From an uncultured Collinsella sp. (GTDB lineage: Bacteria; Actinomycetota; Coriobacteriia; Coriobacteriales; Coriobacteriaceae): a DNA stretch of 54,090 nucleotides. Under the pieces are notes generated by a model. It made no database searches and was not told where the DNA came from. It saw nothing but the letters and a program-made list of their open reading frames with translations. The stretch is from assembly GCA_938023905.1 (NCBI GenBank), contig CALJCO010000121.1, forward strand, positions 1 to 54,090, written 5' to 3'. Shown in pieces: positions 16,970 through 24,806 of this stretch (its first letter is position 1; every line of letters starts with the position of its first letter). The position numbers and the translations under genes were made by a program.

Positions 16970-17161
16970 CTAAATTCCCATTTTGGCGAACAACTTGCCT
17001 ATTGCTTCTTGCTTCTCAACTGGCAGACGCCCATTGGCTAAACGTTTTGCGGACTTAATCGAGGCGTCCGTCGCCAGCCCCTTATCGTACGCTTCGCACA
17101 AGGCTCTCGCGCCCTCAACAGAGGCGACACGAATAGGCACTTTGATACTCGACGTTGCCAT
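16970..17161 (-). CDS. 63-residue hypothetical protein of the alarmone cassette
   Basis: I do not recognise a family. The protein is small and basic (MATSSIKVPIRVASVEGAR...), soluble, with alanine- and lysine-rich helices and a C-terminal KLFAKMGI. It starts behind GAGAGAAGATATTA and ends 31 bases before the synthetase start, after the DUF4869-like gene. Position and size are those expected of a small regulatory or antitoxin-like partner, but nothing in the sequence proves it. It might also be a DNA-binding or adaptor peptide. Confidence 0.6.
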   Translation of the reverse strand: MATSSIKVPIRVASVEGARALCEAYDKGLATDASIKSAKRLANGRLPVEKQEAIGKLFAKMGI

Positions 17162-17226
17162 TAATATCTTCTCTCTCCCCTGCGGCGGGAAATCTTAACG
17201 AGATGCGAACCGTTCATAAGCAGTAC

Positions 17227-17664
17227 CTACAGATACGGAATCGACTCGTGAATCAATTCGGCCATGTTGTGAACGATTCGGCCGCTATTCACGACTTTAA
17301 TTTTAAAATCCTCGCGACCAAAGTCCATCACATGATAGAGATTCACAACAAGTTTGCGGTCTTTCGCCATGTCGAGAATCCACTTGGCACAGTTGTCACC
17401 ACAGGTAGAAGCGTTAAAAATTTGCTTACGATCAAATCTCATAAGCAGCAGCGTTTTCACGCCACCAGAAAGCTGGAGTGGGGAGATGGATCCAAGCACA
17501 GGGCTTTCGATGACGTTTTCGGAAACAACATCCGATCGATCAACATCTTTAATTATCGAGACTGCATAGGGATCCGTAATCCAAGAAGACCGGTAAGAGT
17601 TTTTGAAATATGTCGCTGTGTTGTAAATCGCTTCTGGCATATCGCCAAAGTAGACGCTTAACAC
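17227..17664 (-). CDS. DUF4869-like protein, copy 1
   Basis: 145 residues: VYFGDMPEAIYNTATYFKNSY, then LSGGVKTLLLM, a CGDNCAKWIL motif, NLYHVMDFG and NSGRIVHNM. I recall this as DUF4869, of unknown function. The conserved CGDNC looks like a functional or structural pair of cysteines. The GTG at 17664 is chosen because it aligns with the start of the paralogue at 40000 and follows GGGAGTGGAT; a TTG at 17676 would precede the ribosome binding site. It is the first gene of the cassette that contains the alarmone synthetase, after an apparent terminator for rfbA. Confidence 0.75.
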   Translation of the reverse strand: MLSVYFGDMPEAIYNTATYFKNSYRSSWITDPYAVSIIKDVDRSDVVSENVIESPVLGSISPLQLSGGVKTLLLMRFDRKQIFNASTCGDNCAKWILDMAKDRKLVVNLYHVMDFGREDFKIKVVNSGRIVHNMAELIHESIPYL

Positions 17665-17712
17665 ATCCACTCCCAATCATATTGTCTTTATGGTCAACGT
17701 AATCATAACGAA

Positions 17713-17740
17713 AGGGGCCACCAGATAAACGGTGACCCCT
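17713..17740 (-). terminator. Probable terminator after rfbA
   Basis: On the minus strand AGGGGTCACC pairs with GGTGGCCCCT (one mismatch) around an eight-base loop and is followed by TTTCGTT. It lies 20 bases after the rfbA stop. If it works, the DUF4869-alarmone cassette needs its own promoter in the 48 bases that remain before its first start; no good consensus is visible there. Confidence 0.65.
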
Positions 17741-17759
17741 AAAAGAAAACAAGCTTGCG

Positions 17760-18659
17760 CTAGTACTCGCGCGGGCTGTTGACGATCTCGCCGGCGGCGA
17801 CCTTCTTCAGGTGCTGCCCGTAGACCGACTTGCCGTAGGCCTTGGCTGCCTCCTCCAGCTCGGCGGTCGTGATCCAGCCGTTCTCCCAGGCGATCTCCTC
17901 GGGGACCGAGACCGGCAGGTCCTGGGAGTGCTCCACGGCGCGGACGAACTCCGCGGCCTCGTGCAGGCTCTCCATGGTGCCGGTGTCGAGCCACGCGTAG
18001 CCGCGGCCGAGGGTGACCACGGACAGCGTCCCCTCCTCCAGGTACATCTGGTTGAGCGTCGTGATCTCCAGCTCGCCACGGGCGGAGGGCTCGACCTCGT
18101 GCGCCTTGGCGGCCACGTCGCCCGGGTAGAAGTACAGGCCGGTGACGGCGTAGGAGCTCTTGGGGCACTCGGGCTTCTCCTCGATGGAGACGGCCCTCCC
18201 CTGCGCATCGAACTCCACGACCCCAAAGCGCTCGGGGTCGTCCACGTGGTAGCCGAAGACCGTGGCCCTCCCCGACTCGGCGTTCTGTACGGCGCGCGTC
18301 AGGTGGCGCGACAGGCCGTTGCCGTAGAAGATGTTGTCGCCGAGCACCAGGGCGCACGGCTCGCCGGCGATGAACTCCTCGCCGATGGTGAACGCCTGCG
18401 CCAGGCCGTCCGGCGAGGGCTGCTCGGCGTAGGACAGGTTCACGCCGTAGCGCGAGCCGTCCCCGAGCAGGCGCTCGAAGTTGGGCAGGTCCGTCGGCGT
18501 GGAGATGACCAGGATGTCCCGGATGCCAGCCAGCATGAGGGTGGACAGCGGGTAGTAGATCATGGGCTTGTCGTAGACCGGCAGCAGCTGCTTGGAGGTC
18601 ACGAGCGTGAGCGGGTACAGGCGGGTGCCGGACCCGCCGGCGAGGATGATGCCTTTCAT
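17760..18659 (-). CDS. rfbA: Glucose-1-phosphate thymidylyltransferase
   Basis: First step of dTDP-L-rhamnose synthesis: dTTP plus glucose-1-phosphate gives dTDP-glucose. 299 residues, full length. The N-terminus MKGIILAGGSGTRLYPLT is the nucleotide-binding signature, followed by SKQLLPVYDKPMIYYPLSTL, VLGDNIFYG with the metal-binding Asp, EEKPECPKSSYAVTGLYFY and AWLDTGTMESL. Start 18659 follows GAGGACGG; a start at 18698 lacks a site and extends beyond the family N-terminus. Unlike the usual contiguous arrangement, rfbB and rfbCD are separated from it by a four-gene AT-richer cassette. It is divergent from the acyltransferase at 18764. Confidence 0.95.
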   Translation of the reverse strand: MKGIILAGGSGTRLYPLTLVTSKQLLPVYDKPMIYYPLSTLMLAGIRDILVISTPTDLPNFERLLGDGSRYGVNLSYAEQPSPDGLAQAFTIGEEFIAGEPCALVLGDNIFYGNGLSRHLTRAVQNAESGRATVFGYHVDDPERFGVVEFDAQGRAVSIEEKPECPKSSYAVTGLYFYPGDVAAKAHEVEPSARGELEITTLNQMYLEEGTLSVVTLGRGYAWLDTGTMESLHEAAEFVRAVEHSQDLPVSVPEEIAWENGWITTAELEEAAKAYGKSVYGQHLKKVAAGEIVNSPREY

Positions 18660-18763
18660 ATAATCCGTCCTCTGTAATCGAAAATAGTTATAAATCAAGC
18701 GGTTAGTAAGAGTTTGATATTCTTTAAGTTAAACCTTCCCAATATTAACGAAAGAAGCAATTG

Positions 18764-19792
18764 ATGAACAACCGCAAGGACACAACCCGTAGAGACGACA
18801 TAACGAACGTGAGGGCCCTTGCAATATTCCTTGTAGTCCTAGGCCACAGCATTATTCTGTATTCAAGTGCGTGGGGATATTATCCAACTGAACAAAAATC
18901 AATTCTGTTGGATAATCTCAAATTCTTAATTAACGGAATCCAGATGCCCTTGTTCTTTTCGTTATCTGGCTTTTGTTTTTTATGGAGCTGGAATCGATCA
19001 AGCGATTTTATAAATCAGGTCATTAAAAAAGCTCAACGCTTAATTTTCCCCTATATCATGATTGGAATATGTTGGCTCTTCCCCATCAGGATGCTCGTTA
19101 AGTATCCCTATTACAATGGCCTAACTGTACCGCACATCATCTTTAAATCAATTCTGTTGGGCGAAGACAACGGTCACCTTTGGTTTCTCCCGACTCTTTT
19201 TTTCATTACAGCAGCCACGTCGTGCATCTTTCAAATACTCGAAAAGAGCCCTCTAACAAGTTTTAAGGTTCCGATAGTTTTCGGCGCTTCAATTTATCTT
19301 TACCATTTTGGAATACCATCAGCGAACAGATATATCAATTTGGCAGAAGCAAATGCAATATGGTTTGCGCTTGGCCTAACAATCCACTACTTGGAAGCAA
19401 ACAAATGGTTCGAGAGCTATAAAAGGCGTAAAAGCATATCAATAGTCCTAATACTATTATTCCTTGTAAACTTACTAAAACAAGTGGTGCCCCCCATTGC
19501 TTCCACCGCCCTTACTTGCATGGCGCTTGCATCAATTTATTGTGTCATCCCCCAAAAGGCAAACCTACTAACCGAAAAGATTAGCAAAAACAGTATGGGA
19601 ATATATCTTTTTCATTCTCCACTGGTTTACATTTCTTTTACCTACTGGCCCAACATAGCCCCAATGGCGATGGCAGCAATTAACCTGATTGGATTTGGAT
19701 CAGTCGCCTATATGTTGACGAATCTAATTCGAGCCACAAATATGGGTTGGATAATCGGAGAAACGCCAAAGGCACCACACGATAAGAAATAG
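18764..19792 (+). CDS. Membrane acyltransferase, family 3
   Basis: 342 residues with about ten membrane helices. The N-terminus DDITNVRALAIFLVVLGHS contains the R...GH catalytic-type signature, and MPLFFSLSGFCF and GHLWFLPTLFF follow as in OafA/fucose-4-O-acetyltransferase-like proteins. It probably O-acetylates a sugar of the local polysaccharide. The ATG at 18764 follows GAAAGAAG; the overlapping TTG at 18761 is less likely. It is the first gene of the AT-rich block and is divergent from rfbA. It faces the pyruvyl-transferase operon, only 25 bases apart, with no clear terminator between. Confidence 0.82.
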   Translation: MNNRKDTTRRDDITNVRALAIFLVVLGHSIILYSSAWGYYPTEQKSILLDNLKFLINGIQMPLFFSLSGFCFLWSWNRSSDFINQVIKKAQRLIFPYIMIGICWLFPIRMLVKYPYYNGLTVPHIIFKSILLGEDNGHLWFLPTLFFITAATSCIFQILEKSPLTSFKVPIVFGASIYLYHFGIPSANRYINLAEANAIWFALGLTIHYLEANKWFESYKRRKSISIVLILLFLVNLLKQVVPPIASTALTCMALASIYCVIPQKANLLTEKISKNSMGIYLFHSPLVYISFTYWPNIAPMAMAAINLIGFGSVAYMLTNLIRATNMGWIIGETPKAPHDKK

Positions 19793-19817
19793 GGAAAGCA
19801 ATAGCCAAGGAATACAG

Positions 19818-20849
19818 CTAATTAAACTGTTTCTTCCATTTATCGATGCTCGTCCAGGGAAGATTAATCTCAGTTTTAACGGGATGGTTTACCCAATCAG
19901 CTAATTTATGGAGATAGCCGTCCTCGCGTTCAAGAACGGGAAGTCCCGTGTCTTCACCGATTTGGCGGGCTCGATTATCAATTGCAATAATTAGAGAGCG
20001 ATGTCCTCCATTTAAACAGCGGATGCCCGCATGGAGACGCGTCCCCACATAATCAAACTCCTCGGTTTCAATTACACGATTAAGCTCTTCGGTATTGGGG
20101 CCTATGACATTAAATTGCTTCAGATCGACTATTTGATCAAGACACCAATCAACATCATGGCTTCCTTGAATCCAAATCGTTACCTTTTCGTATTCCGACG
20201 ACAGCAATTCCAGCATCTTACGGTCACGTTCCGCATCGAAACAATAATCGGTAATTGACGTAACAACGTTTTTAGAACGCTTAGAGGATATCTCGAGTTG
20301 CCTAGATGGGGTTAACGACCACATGGTCGGACATGCGGTATTAAGAACATTCTCTATGCCAATAGAGTTAAGCCTCTTCTTAGTCATTTCATCTCGAACA
20401 CTATGAAGATATTCATCGGATAGCAAGGTTTTATAGAACTTCTTTGTATAGGCGTCGATCGCATCGTCCACCCCAATGTCAGACATGCCCACGCCGAACA
20501 AAACAACGTTTCTATTATTGCCCAACCGCTTGGCAAGCGCCCATTGCTGCTGATCAGCCATATGCGTATACAGAATATTTGTGCCGCACAACAGCTTTAC
20601 GTGTTCAGGATACATTTCAAGCTCTTTGGAATAATAGTGCGTTGCCACATGGGGCAACGCAGCACCAAAGATTTGATCCGCGATACAGCCACAGGCATCC
20701 ATGATCACATGGTCACCAGAGTTCTCGCTTCCCATAGCCGTATCCAAAAGGAGATAGCGTTCCTGCTTAACACCATCGGATTTTTCATCGTGCCTGCGTG
20801 ATGTCGCAGAGGCTTTAAGTAGCTGAGTCCATTGGTTAAAGCGCGCCAT
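19818..20849 (-). CDS. Polysaccharide pyruvyl transferase-family protein
   Basis: 343 residues. The family pattern is visible: YLLLDTAMGSENSGDHVIMDA at the N-terminus (ordinarily the G-x-x-N-x-G-D start), LFGVGMSDIG, NTACPTMWSL, a central IWIQGSHDVDWC, and the C-terminal GTRLHAGIRCLNGGHRSLIIAIDNRA, the strongest signature. Such enzymes add a pyruvyl ketal from PEP to a hexose, giving the glycan negative charge. Start 20849 overlaps the stop of the upstream WsaF-like gene by one base (TAATG), which explains the absence of a separate ribosome binding site and indicates coupling. Confidence 0.85.
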   Translation of the reverse strand: MARFNQWTQLLKASATSRRHDEKSDGVKQERYLLLDTAMGSENSGDHVIMDACGCIADQIFGAALPHVATHYYSKELEMYPEHVKLLCGTNILYTHMADQQQWALAKRLGNNRNVVLFGVGMSDIGVDDAIDAYTKKFYKTLLSDEYLHSVRDEMTKKRLNSIGIENVLNTACPTMWSLTPSRQLEISSKRSKNVVTSITDYCFDAERDRKMLELLSSEYEKVTIWIQGSHDVDWCLDQIVDLKQFNVIGPNTEELNRVIETEEFDYVGTRLHAGIRCLNGGHRSLIIAIDNRARQIGEDTGLPVLEREDGYLHKLADWVNHPVKTEINLPWTSIDKWKKQFN

Positions 20850-22414
20850 TAGTTTCTCCGAAATAAACGTTTGAGTAGAGCAACGTGACCGCCAACGACA
20901 CCCGTCGATGCAGAAGGCTGACACGGTTCACAATATTCATCAGATAGGTTAAAAACGGCAGACACGCTGCATGCGCCACTTTCAACCGAACGAACAACAG
21001 GATGAGCGTTGCGAGAAGGCGAAAGACAGACAAGTTGGCTTAGCTCGGCGACGCAAAGCGGATTTTTGCCGTCTTCCGCAAAAGAGTATATATGAATGCG
21101 AAGATAGGCCTCTTCATCATCATTTAAAAACAGCGGAACATGCCCCGCAAAATGGCCGTCCCTAGATTCAAGACTAATCCAGCGAATATCAGACTGATCA
21201 AGGGCGCGCCAAACAACTGCGCGAACATCCGCAGGCATCAAAGACGACTCAAAACGCACAGTCAAATCAACAGAAGAAGCTTGGATAAGCGTTTGAGACA
21301 TGGCAGACGATAGCAATCGAGCATCAGCAAGACGATCGCTGAGCAAGAAGACCTTACTTTGTTCTTCAGTTTTTGGCACATTCCCGAAGGCGGACTTCCC
21401 GCTAGCCAAGGATGGCTCTTCATTCAGATAACGCGTAAAGGCCTCGAAGAACATTTCATTTTCACGCTTAATCGACGTACAGCTAAATCTATTAGGCGAA
21501 TCGCATTTTGAGCCTGAAAGAGCCTCAAGAATAGAAGAAGCAATGCCACAAGCAGAGGGCTCAGCGAGGTGGATGGTGCCCTCCGGAAAGTCGAGTAGGT
21601 TATTCTCACGGTTTATTTCAATTACCGAGAGCTTCGATGCAAGCATTTCGAAAGGCAGGCGAGAGGGATTAGTCACGCTCAACGATACGCCGGCAACACA
21701 CTTGGCATAAAGCGAGGCGCATTCATCAGCAGTCAAGATGCCGAGGCCGCGTACGCGTGGATCATGAATGGGAGGCATTGCGTCTTCGCCGTATAAATAA
21801 ACGACAACTGCATCGTCGAGCTTGAGAAGCAATTTAATTGCATCAAGCAACATGCCAGACAAACGTCGATCCTTATTGGATTGATAGATAGCACAGACGG
21901 CATACTCTCTGCTTAGATTTTGTTCCTGCGCAGTATATATATCGCTAACGCCAAAATCACAATATGGGACTTCATGCGAATAATAGGGTTCAACTTTTTT
22001 AGAAAGCCATCTGCCTATCGTTATGGGGTTTAGTTCATAACGATAACTTGCTTCGGCATTTAGATACATCTCCCCCATCGGATAGAACCAAGGTTCAAAA
22101 TCCTGAATGAAGTAGAACTTATGGGCGCACTTCTGCATAGATGCAAAGTGCGCCGTATTCCAAGCGGTGGCGATTACTGCAAAAAAATCCTCGGGCACAC
22201 TCGGTGCCACAAGAACTTCTTTAGGCGAATAATCAAACCAATCCTTTATTTCGGCCTGAACTCTATGAGCACTTTTGTATGCTTCACAGCCCGGCATAAT
22301 GTAAAAGTAGTTCTCATATCCACGAGAATCTAGAAAGGAAGCCTTGCTGCAGATGGTTCGAAAGCCGCCAGAACCCTTTGCCGGCGGAGATATTATCCAG
22401 GCAATTTGTTTCAT
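20849..22414 (-). CDS. WsaF-like GT4 glycosyltransferase (probable rhamnosyltransferase)
   Basis: 521 residues. The N-terminal half resembles WsaF, a rhamnosyltransferase of the Geobacillus S-layer glycan: IAWIISPPAKGSGGFRTI, FYFIQDFEPWFYPMGEMYL, then a GT4-type second Rossmann half with CAIYQSNKDRRLSGMLLDAI and SVTNPSRLPFEMLASKLSV. The last 170 residues, from about 350, are a low-similarity extension I cannot assign. With dTDP-rhamnose genes 2 kb away, transfer of rhamnose to a growing chain is a reasonable role. It follows the WsaE-like gene by nine bases and overlaps the pyruvyl transferase gene. Confidence 0.82.
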   Translation of the reverse strand: MKQIAWIISPPAKGSGGFRTICSKASFLDSRGYENYFYIMPGCEAYKSAHRVQAEIKDWFDYSPKEVLVAPSVPEDFFAVIATAWNTAHFASMQKCAHKFYFIQDFEPWFYPMGEMYLNAEASYRYELNPITIGRWLSKKVEPYYSHEVPYCDFGVSDIYTAQEQNLSREYAVCAIYQSNKDRRLSGMLLDAIKLLLKLDDAVVVYLYGEDAMPPIHDPRVRGLGILTADECASLYAKCVAGVSLSVTNPSRLPFEMLASKLSVIEINRENNLLDFPEGTIHLAEPSACGIASSILEALSGSKCDSPNRFSCTSIKRENEMFFEAFTRYLNEEPSLASGKSAFGNVPKTEEQSKVFLLSDRLADARLLSSAMSQTLIQASSVDLTVRFESSLMPADVRAVVWRALDQSDIRWISLESRDGHFAGHVPLFLNDDEEAYLRIHIYSFAEDGKNPLCVAELSQLVCLSPSRNAHPVVRSVESGACSVSAVFNLSDEYCEPCQPSASTGVVGGHVALLKRLFRRN

Positions 22415-22423
22415 TTAAAGCAC

Positions 22424-24805
22424 TCAAATCGCTTCGTAGTCAAAAGGATCGAACTTATATAACGCTGCGCGCTTGGGATCTCGAGAAAAGTTAACGGAGA
22501 ACCATGGATCCCCCTCAGAGAATCGTTCGGACCAGTTATGCAGCAATCGTGCCTTATCCTCAAAATGCTTATGAGAGCGAGATTTACTATCAAGGGATTT
22601 GTCAACACATGCCAAATGGTAGAGACATGCCTCTGGTGTATAGATCACCTTTAACCCAGCCTGAGAAGACTTGAAGCAAATATCAACATCCGAATAGTCA
22701 AGAAGATACGACTCGTCAAAACCACCCAGACGATTAAAATGTTCGCGTGAAATAGCTAAGCAGACTCCACTCACCGCCGATACATCCCTCACGGTCAATG
22801 GCATATAGATATAGCCAGGAGAAGAGCGATGAATGCCTTGCGATAGGTTGACGATTGATTCTCCAACATAAGACAGGCCTGCCTGTTGCACAATGCCGTC
22901 AAGATCGCACGTCATTGTTCCAACAACGCCAACATCCTCTCGTTGGGAAAAACCAACGAGAGTCTTTAACCACAAGGAGTCTAGTGCCTGAATATCGTCA
23001 TGAACAAAGACGAGTTGCTCGCCATGCGCGGCAAGAGCACCGGCATTTCTCCATGTAGATATATTAAACGGGTCATCAAGCGCGTGAACGATATAGCGAC
23101 AACGAAGTCCAGAGATCGATTGCTGAACAGCAGCTTCCGCATCCTGCGAGCACACGAAAACAACTTCAAGATCATCAAAATCGGTGTCATTGATTGAAGA
23201 TACAAGAGTCGAAAGAACCGAAGAATTGCCGCGGGTGGTAACGATTAATGAACAGGACTCAGATGAAGAAACATCATAAATAGGGCTATATCTAAAAGCA
23301 CGATTATGAGAGTTGACCACAGTCGCCTTGATACCGCATCTATCAAGGTGCTCCTGAACCGCTTTTATTCCAGCAAGGGTTGCATAGGGCTTACTATCGG
23401 AATTACCCGCAGTCGAATTCTCGCTTATTCTCCAGTGATACAAGATTTTAGGAACGTGATGGATCGTCCCACCAAGTTCGGCAATCTTCAGCACCATGGC
23501 ATGGTCTTGGGCGCCATCCAACTCGCTGTTAGAAAGGTCAATTCTGTCTAAACATGCCCTTTTAACAGTAAGAAGGTGGCAAATATAATTGTTGTCACGA
23601 GCCATATCAAGACTAAAATCCGGCTTAAAAGTAGGATGAGCCAAGGACCCGTCAGGCAATAGCTTATCTTCATCACAATAAAGAAGATTGATTTCAGCAT
23701 TTTGATTTAAAGCACAGGCGTACTCAAACAAGATATTCGGTTCGAGAACATCATCATGATCGAAAAAGCAGAGGTAGTCTCCCTTGGCCATCTTGATTCC
23801 GACATTGGTGTTCTCAGTGATACCTAGATTGCCCTCAAGATTAGTCACTATAATTCTAGAGTCTGCAGTCACATACTCGGAGACCAAGTCGCTAAGGCCC
23901 TCGTAATCTGGCGTAGAGTTAACCAGGATGAGTTCCCAATTCGAATACGTCTGAGCAATGACAGAATCAGCCATATCCCTGAAGAAATTCAAGGGAGTCT
24001 TATATAGAGGAACGATGATTGAAAACAAGGGCTGGTATGCAAATTTTATTTGCGCTTGTACCCGCGAATCGGATCCAGTCAATCTGCGCCCAGAAAACCA
24101 GGACAAATAACGGGGTTGATCGAATGCGGACACATGGTTCCGATCAACCTCATCCAAAAGCTCCTTGAGCATATCTTTCTTTAGATTGATAAACGTATCC
24201 AGATGACCAGAAGCCCTGTGCATGCAAATGCACAGGCTATCCCCGACCTCAGGAATATGAAGCGAGAAATTTGTTAAACAAGGATTCGCATCGGCTATTA
24301 AGTTATTAAATAACAAAGATTCCCCAACAACGCAAGCTTCTTCATTAAAAGCGATAATACGATCACCCTCAAGGCAATCAGTACCCGAAAGAACACCTCT
24401 AACGATTACGCCATCAACGCAGGGAATAAAGCTCTCAATTTGGATAGAAGCGAGCGCATGCACGCCAGAACGGTCAATATTGCGAAATCGTCCACAATGC
24501 TCCGCGTGCAGCAAGCCGTTAACTTTCGACTCAATCGAAAACTTGCCAGGATTGATGCGACGCTGATAAATTATTTTATCTCCGCTAAAGAAAGAAAGAG
24601 ATTGGTCGACACCAAAATCGGCAAGGACAACAATAAATTCAGTCTCTGAAAAAGGGATGATTCTTGCGGGCAGAATTTGCCCATTGGGTGATTGCGACTC
24701 CACGGCATCCGGGAAAACGGATGCGGCTTCATACAGTATATATAGTTTGCCGTCGCCACGGCAATTTAGCTTATTGTAAAATTCGGTATTAAAAACTATG
24801 CCCAT
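22424..24805 (-). CDS. Two-domain GT2 glycosyltransferase (WsaE-like)
   Basis: 793 residues. The first 230 residues form a beta-rich unassigned region. GT2 domain one follows at about 255-480: FSIIVPLYKTPLNFFRDMADSV, LGITENTNVGIKMAKGDYLCFFDHDDVLEP and the C-terminal-type HVPKILYHWR. GT2 domain two, about 525-790, has CSLIVTTRGNSSVL, a WRNAGALAAHGEQLVFVHDD core, SAVSGVCLAISREHF and LLDYSDVDICFK. Tandem GT2 domains with these motifs are typical of rhamnan- and galactan-chain builders. Start 24805 follows GGAAAGTGTTGCTGAT just after the DUF2142-like stop. It is a homologue of the gene at 42138, but much more AT-rich. Confidence 0.86.
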   Translation of the reverse strand: MGIVFNTEFYNKLNCRGDGKLYILYEAASVFPDAVESQSPNGQILPARIIPFSETEFIVVLADFGVDQSLSFFSGDKIIYQRRINPGKFSIESKVNGLLHAEHCGRFRNIDRSGVHALASIQIESFIPCVDGVIVRGVLSGTDCLEGDRIIAFNEEACVVGESLLFNNLIADANPCLTNFSLHIPEVGDSLCICMHRASGHLDTFINLKKDMLKELLDEVDRNHVSAFDQPRYLSWFSGRRLTGSDSRVQAQIKFAYQPLFSIIVPLYKTPLNFFRDMADSVIAQTYSNWELILVNSTPDYEGLSDLVSEYVTADSRIIVTNLEGNLGITENTNVGIKMAKGDYLCFFDHDDVLEPNILFEYACALNQNAEINLLYCDEDKLLPDGSLAHPTFKPDFSLDMARDNNYICHLLTVKRACLDRIDLSNSELDGAQDHAMVLKIAELGGTIHHVPKILYHWRISENSTAGNSDSKPYATLAGIKAVQEHLDRCGIKATVVNSHNRAFRYSPIYDVSSSESCSLIVTTRGNSSVLSTLVSSINDTDFDDLEVVFVCSQDAEAAVQQSISGLRCRYIVHALDDPFNISTWRNAGALAAHGEQLVFVHDDIQALDSLWLKTLVGFSQREDVGVVGTMTCDLDGIVQQAGLSYVGESIVNLSQGIHRSSPGYIYMPLTVRDVSAVSGVCLAISREHFNRLGGFDESYLLDYSDVDICFKSSQAGLKVIYTPEACLYHLACVDKSLDSKSRSHKHFEDKARLLHNWSERFSEGDPWFSVNFSRDPKRAALYKFDPFDYEAI

Positions 24806-24806
24806 A

